Of a stretch of 64,000 bases of DNA, positions 17,884-27,459 are shown piece by piece. The DNA lies in the NCBI RefSeq assembly GCF_001583415.1, contig NZ_CP014475.1:806001-870000 (forward strand). Direction: 5' to 3'. The DNA comes from Mycolicibacterium phlei (GTDB lineage Bacteria; Actinomycetota; Actinomycetes; Mycobacteriales; Mycobacteriaceae). The notes beneath the pieces are model-generated. The model ran no database searches and was not told where the DNA came from. It was given only the letters and a program-made list of their open reading frames with translations. The translations under genes were made by a program, and so were the position numbers. How positions within the stretch are numbered: position 1 is the stretch's first letter; the number at the start of each line of letters is the position of its first letter.

Positions 17884-19275
17884 ATGACCGATACGCAGGA
17901 CCGCGAAGTGCAAGCGCCAGAAGAGCTTTCGGAGCCGATGCTGATCCCGGTGGAGGCGTACACCTCGGAGGAGTACGCCCGCGCCGAACGGGACAGGCTG
18001 TGGCGCAAGGTGTGGCTGCAGGTCGGTCGCGTCGAGGAACTGCCCGAGGTCGGCAGCTACCTGACCTACGACATCCTCGACGACTCGATCCTCGTCGTGC
18101 GCACCGGTCCCGGCCCCAACGACTTCATGGCGCACCACAACGTGTGCATGCACCGCGGCCGCCGGCTCGTCGACACCCCCGAGGGCGCCAAGAACGCCTG
18201 CGGGCGGGCCCGCAAGTCGTTCGTCTGCGGATTCCACGGCTGGACCTACGGTCTGGACGGCGCCTGCACCCACATCCGCGAGCAGGACGACTGGAAGGGT
18301 GCGCTCACACCGCAGAACACCCGGCTCACCCCGGTCAAGGTCGACACCTGGGGCGGCTGGCTGTTCATCAACATGGACCCCGAGTCCGAGCCGCTGGCCG
18401 ACTACCTGTTCCCGGCCGCCAAGATCCTCGACCCGTTCGGGCTGGAGAACATGCGCTACCGCTGGCGCAAGTGGCTGTACTTCGACTGCAACTGGAAGGT
18501 CGCGCTGGAGGCGTTCAACGAGACCTACCACGTGTTCACCACCCACCCGGAGTTCAACAAGTTCGGCGAGTTCAAGGGCTGGGCCAAGGCGCAGGGCAAG
18601 CACAGCAACATCGGCTACGACGCCCCGAAGGACCTGGAGGCCACCAAGTCCAAGATCCGGCTCGGCACCGGCGACGACCCGCGCATCTCCACCGCCGAGA
18701 TGCAGATGTACACCTGGGAGCAGACCAACGCCACCACCACCGAGACGCTGGTCAACGCCGCCAAGCGGCTGGTCGACGAACTGCCCCCGGGCACCCCGCC
18801 GGACAAGGTGCTCGAGCACTGGCTGGCCTCGGCACGACGTGATGACGCGGCGCGTGGTGTCGAATGGCCCACCATCCCGCCCGACATCCTCGGCGAGGCG
18901 GGCACCGCCTGGCAGATCTTCCCGAACTTCCAGATCGGCCAGGGTCTGACCACCGCGCTGTGCTACAGCGCCCGCCCGCACCCCAGCTACGACCCGAACA
19001 AGTGCATCTTCGAGGTCGCCACGCTGGAGCTGTTCCCGAAAGGCCAAGAGCCGCAGACCGAGTGGGAGTACACCCCGAAGGACAGCCCGAAGTGGCTTTC
19101 GGTGCTGCCGCAGGACTTCTCCAACATGGCGGCGGTGCAGCAGGGCATGAAATCCCTCGGCTTCCCGGGCACCCGGCCCAACCCGTACCGCGAACGCAGC
19201 ACGGTGAACCTCCACTACCAACTGTCCAAGTACATGGGCACCGGCGCACCACAGGAGCTGGACACGAATGACTGA
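17884..19275 (+). CDS. Rieske non-heme iron oxygenase, alpha (catalytic) subunit
   Basis: A 463-residue ring-hydroxylating oxygenase. Rieske cluster ligands are C88-x-H90 (CMH) and C115-x2-H118 (CGFH). The mononuclear iron ligands H216 and H221 lie in ETYHVFTTH. AAGGAG precedes the ATG. It overlaps the monooxygenase gene by 8 bases. No beta subunit, ferredoxin or reductase gene is in the island, so electrons must come from partners encoded elsewhere. The length fits alpha-only oxygenases or alpha subunits. Expected reaction: NADH- and O2-dependent hydroxylation or dihydroxylation of a ring or side chain, or O-demethylation. Confidence 0.88.
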   Translation: MTDTQDREVQAPEELSEPMLIPVEAYTSEEYARAERDRLWRKVWLQVGRVEELPEVGSYLTYDILDDSILVVRTGPGPNDFMAHHNVCMHRGRRLVDTPEGAKNACGRARKSFVCGFHGWTYGLDGACTHIREQDDWKGALTPQNTRLTPVKVDTWGGWLFINMDPESEPLADYLFPAAKILDPFGLENMRYRWRKWLYFDCNWKVALEAFNETYHVFTTHPEFNKFGEFKGWAKAQGKHSNIGYDAPKDLEATKSKIRLGTGDDPRISTAEMQMYTWEQTNATTTETLVNAAKRLVDELPPGTPPDKVLEHWLASARRDDAARGVEWPTIPPDILGEAGTAWQIFPNFQIGQGLTTALCYSARPHPSYDPNKCIFEVATLELFPKGQEPQTEWEYTPKDSPKWLSVLPQDFSNMAAVQQGMKSLGFPGTRPNPYRERSTVNLHYQLSKYMGTGAPQELDTND

Positions 19276-21124
19276 CACCCTGGACACCCGGCCGTGCGGG
19301 CCGACCGACGTGCCGGATGACATCGACATCGAGGCGCTGCGCCGCAAGTACGCCGAGGAGCGGGAGAAGCGGCTGCGCCCGGAGGGTTCCAAGCAGTACC
19401 TGGAACTCAAGGACGAGTTCGCCGAGTTCGTCGAGGTCGACCCGTACACCCCGGTGGCCCCGCGCGACCCGATCAACGCCGACCTCGAGGTCGTCGTCCT
19501 CGGCGGCGGCATCGCCGGCCTGCTGGCGGGCGCCTACCTCAAGAAGGCCGGCGTCGACGAGGTCCACATCATCGAGATGGCAGGCGATTTCGGCGGCGTC
19601 TGGTACTGGAACCGTTTCCCGGGCATCCAGTGCGACAACGACGCCTACTGCTACATCCCGCTGCTCGAAGAGCTGAACTGGATGCCGAGCAAGAAGTTCG
19701 CCGACGGCGCGGAGATCCTCGAGCACTGCCGCAACATCGGCAAGCACTTCGGGCTCTACGACGGCGCGATCTTCCACACCCAGATCAAGACCATGCGCTG
19801 GGACGACGAGATCAACCGCTGGCGGCTGCACACCAACCGCGGCGACGACATCCGCGCCCGCTTCGTCGTGATGGCCCAGGGCAACTTCAACAAGCCGAAG
19901 CTGCCGAACATCCCCGGTATCAAGGAGTTCGGCGGCCACATGTTCCACTCGGCGCGGTGGGACTACGAGTACACCGGCGGTGACGCCAGCGGCAACCTGC
20001 ACAAGCTCAACGACAAGGTGGTCGCGCTGGTCGGTACCGGCGCCACCGGTGTGCAGCTGGTACCGCATCTGGGCCGCGACTCCAAGCACCTCTACGTCTT
20101 CCAGCGCACCCCGTCCTCGGTGGACCTGCGCAACAACACCCCGACGGACCCGGAGTGGGTGAAGTCCCTCAAACCGGGCTGGCAGGAGGAGCGCAAGCTC
20201 AACTTCCACCGCTGGACCCCGCTGGGTGGCGGCGTCGTCTTCGACGCCCCCGACTACGTCTGCGACTTCTGGACCGAGTTGGGCCGCAACCTGACCGCGC
20301 GCATCCTCGCCAGCGGTGACCCGGCGTCGCTCACCCCCGAGCAGATCGCCGCGATGCACGAGGAGGAGGACTACAAGGTCATGGAGCGGCTGCGGCGCCG
20401 CGTCGAGGAGATCGTCGAGGACCCGCAGACCGCCGAGGCGCTCAAGCCGTACTACCGCTTCATGTGCAAGCGGCCGTGCAGCAGCGACGAGTACCTGCCG
20501 ACCTTCAACCGGCCCAACGTCACCCTGGTCGACGTCTCCGAATCCAAAGGCGTGGAACGGCTCACCCGCACGGGCATCGTCGCCAACGGCGTCGAGTACG
20601 AGGTGGACTGCGTGATCTTCGCCAGCGGGTTCGAGATCTCCACCGAGATCAGCCGCCGCTACGCGGTCGACACCATCGAGGGCCGCGGCGGGCTGTCCCT
20701 GTTCGACAACTGGCGTGACGGTTTCAAGACCCTGCACGGAATGACCAGCCGCGGATTCCCGAACCAGTTCTTCACCGGCTTCATTCAGGGCGGTGTGTCG
20801 GGTAACACCACCGCGATGTTCGAACAGCAGGCCCGCCACATCGCCTACATCATCGCCGAGGCGCAGAAGCGCGGGGCGACGGTCGTCGAGACCACCCAGG
20901 AGGCCCAGGACAACTGGGTGCAGACGATCCGCGACACCGCGGTCGACGACGGCGGGTTCCTGGCCTCGTGCACCCCGGGTTACTACAACAACGAAGGCGG
21001 CGGCGGGGGCGAGGGCATCCGCTCCGCGCTCGGCGAACCCTACTCGCCCGGCTTCTACGCGTTCGAGGACCTGCTGACCGAGTGGCGGAACAAGGGCGAC
21101 CTCGACGGGCTGGAGCTGCGGTAA
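19268..21124 (+). CDS. Flavin-dependent monooxygenase of the Baeyer-Villiger type
   Basis: A 618-residue class B flavoprotein monooxygenase. The FAD site is GGGIAG (79-84). The Baeyer-Villiger fingerprint F-x-G-x3-H-x3-W-[PD] matches fully at 221-232 (FGGHMFHSARWD). The second Rossmann site reads VGTGATGVQ. An N-terminal extension of about 75 residues precedes the FAD domain, as in larger steroid- or cyclic-ketone-type BVMOs. It would insert oxygen next to a ketone to form an ester or lactone, which fits SDRs upstream and a lactonase-like gene across the promoter. The exact ketone is unknown. Confidence 0.87.
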   Translation: MTDTLDTRPCGPTDVPDDIDIEALRRKYAEEREKRLRPEGSKQYLELKDEFAEFVEVDPYTPVAPRDPINADLEVVVLGGGIAGLLAGAYLKKAGVDEVHIIEMAGDFGGVWYWNRFPGIQCDNDAYCYIPLLEELNWMPSKKFADGAEILEHCRNIGKHFGLYDGAIFHTQIKTMRWDDEINRWRLHTNRGDDIRARFVVMAQGNFNKPKLPNIPGIKEFGGHMFHSARWDYEYTGGDASGNLHKLNDKVVALVGTGATGVQLVPHLGRDSKHLYVFQRTPSSVDLRNNTPTDPEWVKSLKPGWQEERKLNFHRWTPLGGGVVFDAPDYVCDFWTELGRNLTARILASGDPASLTPEQIAAMHEEEDYKVMERLRRRVEEIVEDPQTAEALKPYYRFMCKRPCSSDEYLPTFNRPNVTLVDVSESKGVERLTRTGIVANGVEYEVDCVIFASGFEISTEISRRYAVDTIEGRGGLSLFDNWRDGFKTLHGMTSRGFPNQFFTGFIQGGVSGNTTAMFEQQARHIAYIIAEAQKRGATVVETTQEAQDNWVQTIRDTAVDDGGFLASCTPGYYNNEGGGGGEGIRSALGEPYSPGFYAFEDLLTEWRNKGDLDGLELR

Positions 21125-21128
21125 TCGC

Positions 21129-22073
21129 ATGGGAGAGCTCAGGTTCGACGGCCGGGTGGCGGTCGTCACCGGCGCGGGCCGCGGACTCGGCCGCGAGTAC
21201 GCACTGCTGCTGGCGTCGCGTGGTGCGAAGGTCGTCGTCAACGATCCGGGCGGCAGCCTGACCGGCGAGGTCGGCGACTACGACCCGGTGCACCCGCCGT
21301 CTGAGGAGCCGGGCCCCGCCGAGACCGTCGTCGGTGAGATCACCGCGGCCGGAGGGCAAGCCGTGGTCAACACCGACTCGGTGGCCTCCCCGAAGGGCGG
21401 GAGGGCGATCATCGACACCGCGCTGGAGGCGTACGGCCGGATCGACATCCTCATCCACAACGCAGGCATCGTGCGGCGCTCCCCGCTGCGCGAGATGTCC
21501 TACGAGGACTTCGAGGCGGTGCTCGACGTGCACCTGCGCGGCGCGTTCCACGTGCTGCGGCCGGCGTTCCCGCTGATGTGCGACGCCGGCTACGGCCGGA
21601 TCGTGCTGACCTCGTCGATCGGGGGACTGTACGGCAACCACGACGTCGCCAACTACGCGGTCGCCAAGGCCGGCATCCTCGGACTGTCCAACGTCGCCGC
21701 CATGGAGGGTGCCGCGCACGGTGTCGTCAGCAACGTCATCGTGCCCGCCGCGGTGACCCGGATGGCGGAGGGGCTGGACACCTCGGCGTACCCGCCGATG
21801 GGGCCCGAACTGGTGGCCCCCGCGGTGGGCTGGCTGGCCCACGAAACCTGTTCTGTCACCGGCGAAGTGCTGATCGCGCTGGCCGGCAGAATGGCGCGCG
21901 CGGTGATCGCGGAGTCGCCGGGCGTGTACCAGCCGTCCTGGTCGATCGAGGACGTCGCCGAACACATCGGGGCCATCCGCGACATGTCCCATCCGGTGGT
22001 GTTCCCGGTGGTGCCCGACGGCCACAACGACCACATCCGCTACAGCTTCGCGATGGCGGGCGGCAATGGGTAG
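21129..22073 (+). CDS. SDR similar to the hydroxyacyl-CoA dehydrogenase domain of MFE-2/17-beta-HSD4
   Basis: A 314-residue SDR with [27 protein letters not shown], the extended DPGGSL...VVGEI loop and a YAVAK catalytic motif. The ND after the second strand, and the length, resemble the (3R)-hydroxyacyl-CoA dehydrogenase domain of peroxisomal multifunctional enzyme type 2 and its actinobacterial single-domain relatives. It starts 4 bases after the monooxygenase and overlaps the CoA transferase gene by 8 bases. It would provide the beta-oxidation dehydrogenase otherwise missing from the island. Confidence 0.82.
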   Translation: MGELRFDGRVAVVTGAGRGLGREYALLLASRGAKVVVNDPGGSLTGEVGDYDPVHPPSEEPGPAETVVGEITAAGGQAVVNTDSVASPKGGRAIIDTALEAYGRIDILIHNAGIVRRSPLREMSYEDFEAVLDVHLRGAFHVLRPAFPLMCDAGYGRIVLTSSIGGLYGNHDVANYAVAKAGILGLSNVAAMEGAAHGVVSNVIVPAAVTRMAEGLDTSAYPPMGPELVAPAVGWLAHETCSVTGEVLIALAGRMARAVIAESPGVYQPSWSIEDVAEHIGAIRDMSHPVVFPVVPDGHNDHIRYSFAMAGGNG

Positions 22074-23220
22074 CGGACCGCTGTCGGGGGTACGCGTCGT
22101 CGACCTCACCGCGATGGTGTTCGGGCCGTACTGCACGCAGATCATGGCCGACATGGGCGCCGACGTCATCAAGGTCGAACCGCCCCAGGGTGATGACACC
22201 CGCTACGTGTCCGTCGGACCCGCGCCAGGGCTGAGCGGGGTGTTCGTCAACGTCAACCGCGGAAAGCGCAGCGTCGTACTGAATCTGCGCTCCGAGCACG
22301 GCAAGGCGGCGATCCGTGCGCTGATCGAACGGGCCGACGTGTTCATCCACTCGATGCGGGCCAAGGCGATCGCGCGACTGGGCCTGTCCTACGACGACGT
22401 CGCCGCGATCAACCCGTCGATCGTCTACACCAACTGCTACGGCTACGGCAGGCGCGGCCCGGACCGGGACCGCCCCGCCTACGACGACACCATCCAGGCC
22501 GAGACCGGGCTGCCCGCCGTCCAGCGGATGCTGACCGGGGAGGCCGACTACGTCGGCACCATCGTCGCCGACAAGGTCGCCGGGCTGACCGCCCTCTACG
22601 CGACGACGATGGCGCTGTTCCACCGGGAACGCACCGGTGAGGGCCAGGAGGTCGAGGTCGCCATGTTCGAGACCATGGCCTCCTTCATGCTGCTCGAACA
22701 TGCCAACGGCGCCATGTTCGAGCCTCCCCTCGGCCCGGCGGTGTACCCGCGCACGGTGGCGTCCAACCGCAGACCGTACGCCACCAGCGACGGCCACATC
22801 GCCGTGCTGATCTACAACGACAAACACTGGAACGCGTTCGTCGACGCGGTGCGACCGCCGTGGAACGACGAACGGTTCGCCAGCCTGGAGGGCCGCGCCC
22901 GCAACATCGACGAGGTCTACGGGCGGATCGCCGAGACACTCCGGGAGCGCACCACCGCCGAATGGCTGGAACTGTTCGGCAAGCTGGAGATCCCCGCCGC
23001 ACCGGTGAACTCGCCGGGCGACCTGTTCGACAACGCGCACCTCAACGCGGTCGGGCTGTTCGAGACCGTCGACACCCCGCACGGCCCGGTCCGGATCCCG
23101 GGCGTGCCGACCTGGTTCTCCCGCACCCCGGGCAAGGTCGCCGGGCCCGCGCCGCAGCTGGGCGCCGACACCGACGACGTGCTCGCCGAGCTCGGCATCG
23201 TCGCGAAGGAGGCCGGATAG
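22066..23220 (+). CDS. CaiB/BaiF (family III) CoA transferase
   Basis: A 384-residue class III CoA transferase. VDLTAMVFGPYCTQIMADMGADVIKVE at the N-terminus is the family opening, followed by NRGKRSVVLNLR, and the expected catalytic aspartate in RPAYDDTIQAETG. It moves CoA between acyl chains without ATP. In this operon it could recycle CoA from a product thioester to an incoming acid, complementing the two ATP-dependent ligases on the other arm. It overlaps the SDR by 8 bases and precedes the first acyl-CoA dehydrogenase by 2. Confidence 0.87.
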   Translation: MGSGPLSGVRVVDLTAMVFGPYCTQIMADMGADVIKVEPPQGDDTRYVSVGPAPGLSGVFVNVNRGKRSVVLNLRSEHGKAAIRALIERADVFIHSMRAKAIARLGLSYDDVAAINPSIVYTNCYGYGRRGPDRDRPAYDDTIQAETGLPAVQRMLTGEADYVGTIVADKVAGLTALYATTMALFHRERTGEGQEVEVAMFETMASFMLLEHANGAMFEPPLGPAVYPRTVASNRRPYATSDGHIAVLIYNDKHWNAFVDAVRPPWNDERFASLEGRARNIDEVYGRIAETLRERTTAEWLELFGKLEIPAAPVNSPGDLFDNAHLNAVGLFETVDTPHGPVRIPGVPTWFSRTPGKVAGPAPQLGADTDDVLAELGIVAKEAG

Positions 23221-23222
23221 CC

Positions 23223-24392
23223 GTGGACTTCGAGATGGGGCCCAAGGCCACCGCGCTACGCGCCGAGCTGCGGCAGCTCGTCAAAGACCATGTGCCCGAA
23301 CACTATCTGGGCGCATTCACCGACGACCCGAACGATCTGGAGATCGCGCAGCGGTTCTGCCGCATGCTCGCCGAACGCGAGCTGCTGTGTCTGGCCTGGC
23401 CGAAGGAGTTCGGCGGCGGCGGGGCGTCGGTGTGGGAGCAGACGGTGGTGCGCGAGGAGATGTGGGCGCACCACGAACCGCGCGGCGCCCAGTACATGGG
23501 CGTCAACTGGGTCGGACCGATCATCATGCGCCACGGCACCGAGGAGCAGCAGCGCAGGCACCTGCCGCCGATCGCCCGCGGCGAGGTGATCTGGTGTCAG
23601 GGCTTCTCCGAACCCGAGGCCGGCTCCGACCTGGCGTCGCTGCGCACCAGCGCCCGCCGCGACGGCGACGGGTGGCTGGTCAACGGCCAGAAGATCTGGA
23701 CGTCCTACGCCACGATGGCGCAGTGGTGTTTCCTGTTGGCGCGCACATCCAAGGTGGGAGAAGGCGCAACCCAGAAGAAACAGCAGGGCCTGACGATCTT
23801 CCTGGTCCCGATGGACAGCCCGGGAATCCAGGTCCGGCCGATTCGCGCCATGTTGGGCCCGCACCACCTCAACGAGGTGTTCTTCGACGATCTGCGGGTC
23901 ACCGAGGCCGACGTGCTCGGCACCGTCGATGCGGGCTGGTCGATCGTGCAGGACGTGATGGCGTTCGAACGGGTCGGCATCGCCCGCTACGCCCGCTGTG
24001 AACGACTGCTGGCCGCCGCGCCCACCGTGCTCGGCGACCGGTGGGACGACCTGCCCGCCGAGTTGCGCGGCCGCTGGATCCGGATGCTCACCCACTGCAG
24101 GCGCGCCCGGCTGATGGCCTACCGCGTGGTCGACCTGCAGAGCAGTGGACGCATCCAGCCCGGCGACGCCGCCGCCTACCGGATCGCCGTCACCAAACTC
24201 GACCAGGACAGCGCCGAGGTGCTGATGGACATCGCCGCCGAGGTCTCCCACGACGATCCCCGCGCGAAATGGTTCCTCGGCGAGGTCGAGGACCACTGGA
24301 AGTACTCGCAGGCCTCCACGGTCTCCTCGGGAAGCATTGAGATGCAACGAATCCTGCTGTCACGGGCGCTACTCGCGGGAGGGGCGCGGTGA
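23223..24392 (+). CDS. Acyl-CoA dehydrogenase, large-type subunit A1
   Basis: A 389-residue acyl-CoA dehydrogenase with a GTG start 2 bases after the transferase stop. It holds the FAD-binding WCQGFSEPEAGSDLASLRT region, then GWLVNGQKIWTS and a C-terminal helical domain ending in SSGSIEMQRILLSRALL. It is followed with 4-base overlap by a 305-residue acyl-CoA dehydrogenase family protein. This large/small pairing resembles the actinobacterial FadE alpha2-beta2 heterotetramers of steroid side-chain degradation. The subunit's partner is therefore probably the next gene. Confidence 0.85.
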   Translation: MDFEMGPKATALRAELRQLVKDHVPEHYLGAFTDDPNDLEIAQRFCRMLAERELLCLAWPKEFGGGGASVWEQTVVREEMWAHHEPRGAQYMGVNWVGPIIMRHGTEEQQRRHLPPIARGEVIWCQGFSEPEAGSDLASLRTSARRDGDGWLVNGQKIWTSYATMAQWCFLLARTSKVGEGATQKKQQGLTIFLVPMDSPGIQVRPIRAMLGPHHLNEVFFDDLRVTEADVLGTVDAGWSIVQDVMAFERVGIARYARCERLLAAAPTVLGDRWDDLPAELRGRWIRMLTHCRRARLMAYRVVDLQSSGRIQPGDAAAYRIAVTKLDQDSAEVLMDIAAEVSHDDPRAKWFLGEVEDHWKYSQASTVSSGSIEMQRILLSRALLAGGAR

Positions 24393-25306
24393 AGCTCGAT
24401 CTGTCGGACGACGCCCTGGAGTACGGGCGCGAGGCGCTGCGCGCGTTCGAGGCCGCGGGCGGCGACGAGCTCCTGCAGCAGGCCGAGGCCAAACCCGCCG
24501 ACCGCGAACGGCTCGTCGGACCGGTCCTGGCGGGCCTGGGCGCGTGGGACCTCGACCCGCGCACCGACCCCGACGGCCTGGAGGCCGCCGCCGCGCTGTG
24601 CCGCAGCGCCGGCTACTGGGCGCTGCCGTACCCGGTGGCCGAACGGCTCGCCGCACCGGCCGGCCTCGACACCGACGGTCTGGTCGTCATCGCAGGACCC
24701 CGGCCCGCCGCCGCGCTCGGCGGACTCGAAACCCGCTGGACCGCAGTCACACTCGACGGGGTCCGCAGCACCGTCACCGGTATCGGCGCCACCGGTCCGG
24801 CCTTCGTCGCCGAACTGCAGACCACACCCCTCGACGACGCCGGTGCCGGCGACCTCGCGCTCGCGGTGGCGTTGCCGTGCTGGACGCTGCTCGGCATGCT
24901 GGACCGGGCGATCGAGCTGACCGTCGCCCACGTCACCCTGCGCAAGCAGTTCGGCCAGACGCTGTCGTCGTTCCAGGGGGTGCAGTTCCAGCTCACCGAC
25001 GCCGAGGTGGAGCGCAGCGGCCTGGACATCCTCGCCAAGTACGCACTGTGGAGCATCGCCACCGGCAGGCCCGAGGCACTCAACGACGCGCTGGCGCTGC
25101 GGATGTCGGCGCTGGAGGCCGCCGAGGTGGTGTTCCGGGTGTGCCACCAGTTGCACGGCGCCGTCGGGTTCTGCGACGAGACCACGCTGTCCTGGCTGTC
25201 GCGCTACAGCCAGCCGCTGCGCAGGCTGCCGCTCGGCCTGTCCGCCACCCGAGACCAGCTGACCCGCCGCGCGGGTCGCGCCGGACTGACGGGGCTGTAC
25301 GCATGA
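24389..25306 (+). CDS. Acyl-CoA dehydrogenase, small-type subunit B1
   Basis: A 305-residue protein, about 80 residues shorter than a standard acyl-CoA dehydrogenase. The C-terminal helical bundle is well conserved (HVTLRKQFGQTLSSFQGVQFQLTD and CHQLHGAVGFCDETTLSW), but the N-terminal and middle domains are reduced and divergent. The GTG start overlaps the stop of the large subunit. Such shortened partners form heterotetramers in which active-site residues are split between subunits. Alone it is unlikely to be a complete dehydrogenase. Confidence 0.82.
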   Translation: MKLDLSDDALEYGREALRAFEAAGGDELLQQAEAKPADRERLVGPVLAGLGAWDLDPRTDPDGLEAAAALCRSAGYWALPYPVAERLAAPAGLDTDGLVVIAGPRPAAALGGLETRWTAVTLDGVRSTVTGIGATGPAFVAELQTTPLDDAGAGDLALAVALPCWTLLGMLDRAIELTVAHVTLRKQFGQTLSSFQGVQFQLTDAEVERSGLDILAKYALWSIATGRPEALNDALALRMSALEAAEVVFRVCHQLHGAVGFCDETTLSWLSRYSQPLRRLPLGLSATRDQLTRRAGRAGLTGLYA

Positions 25307-26463
25307 GCCTCGACGAGTTCCGGCACACCGTGCGGCAGTGGTGCGCCGAGCACATCCCGCCGGACTGGCGCCACACCCAGACCGGCGCCACCGACGAGGA
25401 GTTCGTCGCGTTCCAGAAGGCGTGGTTCGCCGAACTGCACAGCGCCGGATACGCGGTACCGCACTGGCCGAAAGAGTGGGGCGGTGGTATCAGCGTGGCC
25501 GAACAGGTGGTGCTGTACCAGGAACTGGCCGCCCACGACGCGCCGCGGCTGGTGCTGGCGTTCGTCGGTATCCATCACGCCGCGTCCACGCTGCTGGTGG
25601 CGGGCACCGAGGAGCAGAGGCGCCGCCACCTGCCCGCGATCCTCGACGGCGAGATCTGGTGCCAGGGTTTCTCCGAACCCGAAGCCGGCTCCGACCTGGC
25701 GAGCCTGCGCACCACGGCCCGCCGCGACGGCGACCACTACATCGTCAACGGGCAGAAGCTGTGGGCCAGCGGCGCCAAACACGCCGACTGGTGCCTGCTG
25801 CTGGCCCGCACCGACCCGGACGCCCGGAAACGTAACGGGATCTCGTACTTCCTGCTCGACATGACCACCCCCGGGGTGGAGGTGCGGCCGATCCGCAACG
25901 CCGTCGGCGACTCGCACTTCTGCGAGATCTTCCTCAACGACGTGGCGATCCCGGCCGCCAACCTGGTCGGCGAGGAGAACGCCGGCTGGCAGGTCGCACA
26001 GGCCACGCTGGGCGCCGAACGCGGGATGACCATGCTCGAACTCGCCGAACGGCTCGGCAACGCGGGCTTCCGGTGGCTGGTCGAGAGCGCCCCGGTCGAC
26101 GACCCGATCGTCGCCGACCGGCTGGCCTGCTTCGAGACCGAACTCACCGGGCTGCGCGGGCTGTGCCGGAAACTGGTGGAGGACAACGAGACCGGAAAAG
26201 CCGGGCCCGCCGACGCGTCGATCGTCAAGCTCTACTACAGCGAACTGTTGCAACGCATGACCGACTTCGCCGCCGAGATCGGCGGGCTCGAGGCCCACAC
26301 CCGCGTCGCCAAGCCGATGTCCAGCGGCTGGGAGTCGGGGGCGTGGGTGCTGGACTTCATCGGCTCGTGGGAGTGGACCATCCCCGGCGGCGCCAGCGAG
26401 ATCCAGCGCACCATCATCGGCGAGCGGGGGCTCGGTCTGCCCCGGGAACCGAGCGCCGTCTGA
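25303..26463 (+). CDS. Acyl-CoA dehydrogenase, large-type subunit A2
   Basis: A 386-residue acyl-CoA dehydrogenase whose ATG overlaps the preceding stop. WCQGFSEPEAGSDLASLRTTARRDGD is almost identical to the matching segment of subunit A1, pointing to duplication. The middle domain NGQKLWASGAKHADW and the C-terminal SWEWTIPGGASEIQRTIIGERGLGL are normal for the family. The stop overlaps the next start (TGATG). It probably pairs with the 331-residue protein that follows. Confidence 0.86.
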   Translation: MSLDEFRHTVRQWCAEHIPPDWRHTQTGATDEEFVAFQKAWFAELHSAGYAVPHWPKEWGGGISVAEQVVLYQELAAHDAPRLVLAFVGIHHAASTLLVAGTEEQRRRHLPAILDGEIWCQGFSEPEAGSDLASLRTTARRDGDHYIVNGQKLWASGAKHADWCLLLARTDPDARKRNGISYFLLDMTTPGVEVRPIRNAVGDSHFCEIFLNDVAIPAANLVGEENAGWQVAQATLGAERGMTMLELAERLGNAGFRWLVESAPVDDPIVADRLACFETELTGLRGLCRKLVEDNETGKAGPADASIVKLYYSELLQRMTDFAAEIGGLEAHTRVAKPMSSGWESGAWVLDFIGSWEWTIPGGASEIQRTIIGERGLGLPREPSAV

Positions 26464-27458
26464 TGAGCGACTTCACCGAGTTCCACGACGAACTGCGCTC
26501 GATCGCTGGGGATCTGCTCGTTAAGCGCACGCGAGGAGCACAAACAGGCGGAGACGCCTCCTGGCCGGCGCTGGTCGACGCCGGCTGGGTGGGCCTCGAG
26601 GTGCCCGAGGAGCTCGGGGGAGCGGGGGCGACCTTCGCCGAGACCGCGGTGATCTGCGAGGAGATCGGCCGCGCCGCCGCCGCGACCAGCTATCTGGGCA
26701 GCGCCGTGCTGACCGTCGCAACGCTGAACGCGCTGGAGCCCAGCGACACCCGCGACCGGCTGCTCGCCGAGGTCGCCTGCGGGCAGACCCGGCTGGCCGT
26801 GGCGCTGGAGTCGCTGGACTTCGTACCCGACGCCGACGGCGCCGATGCGATCCTGTTCGTGGTCAACGGCGCCGTCGCCGTCGCCGAACTCGAGACCAGG
26901 CCGACACCCGTCGTCGACGAGACCCGCAGCCTGGCCACGGTGTCCTCGCGCGCCGACGAACCCCCGACCGTGCTGCGGTTCGCCGGTGACCCCGACACCG
27001 CGGTCCGGCGCCTGCACGACCGCGCGGCGGTCGCGATCGCCTGCGACAGCCTCGGTCTGAGCCAGGCCATGCTGGACGCGACCGTCGCCTACACCAAGGT
27101 GCGCCACCAGTTCGGCCGCGCGATCGGCTCGTTCCAGGCCGTCAAACACGCCTGCGCCGACATGCTCGTGTCCATCGCGGTGTCGCGTCAGCTGGTCCGT
27201 GACGCGGTCACCGCGATCGCCGAGGACTCATCCGAGGCCGGCGTCGCCGCGGCCATGGCCAAATCGCACACCTGCGCGGCCGCCGTCGACATCGCGGGTA
27301 AGGCCATGCAGCTGCACGGCGGCATCGGCTACACGTGGGAGAGCGGTATCCACGTCTACCTCAAGCGCGCGACCCTCAACCGCTCGCTGTTCGGCTCGCC
27401 GACGGCGCATCGTTCCCGACTCGCACACCGCTATCGCACAGCAGATCAAGGAGTTTGA
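26463..27458 (+). CDS. Acyl-CoA dehydrogenase, small-type subunit B2
   Basis: A 331-residue protein of the acyl-CoA dehydrogenase family with a shortened middle domain. The N-terminus has WPALVDAGWVGLEVPEELGG, and the C-terminal half keeps VRHQFGRAIGSFQAVKHACAD and AMQLHGGIGYTWESGIHVYLKR. It is the last of four consecutive dehydrogenase genes in A1-B1-A2-B2 order. Each A-B pair likely forms one heterotetramer, giving two alpha,beta-dehydrogenation steps on different chain lengths or positions. Confidence 0.84.
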   Translation: MSDFTEFHDELRSIAGDLLVKRTRGAQTGGDASWPALVDAGWVGLEVPEELGGAGATFAETAVICEEIGRAAAATSYLGSAVLTVATLNALEPSDTRDRLLAEVACGQTRLAVALESLDFVPDADGADAILFVVNGAVAVAELETRPTPVVDETRSLATVSSRADEPPTVLRFAGDPDTAVRRLHDRAAVAIACDSLGLSQAMLDATVAYTKVRHQFGRAIGSFQAVKHACADMLVSIAVSRQLVRDAVTAIAEDSSEAGVAAAMAKSHTCAAAVDIAGKAMQLHGGIGYTWESGIHVYLKRATLNRSLFGSPTAHRSRLAHRYRTADQGV

Positions 27459-27459
27459 C

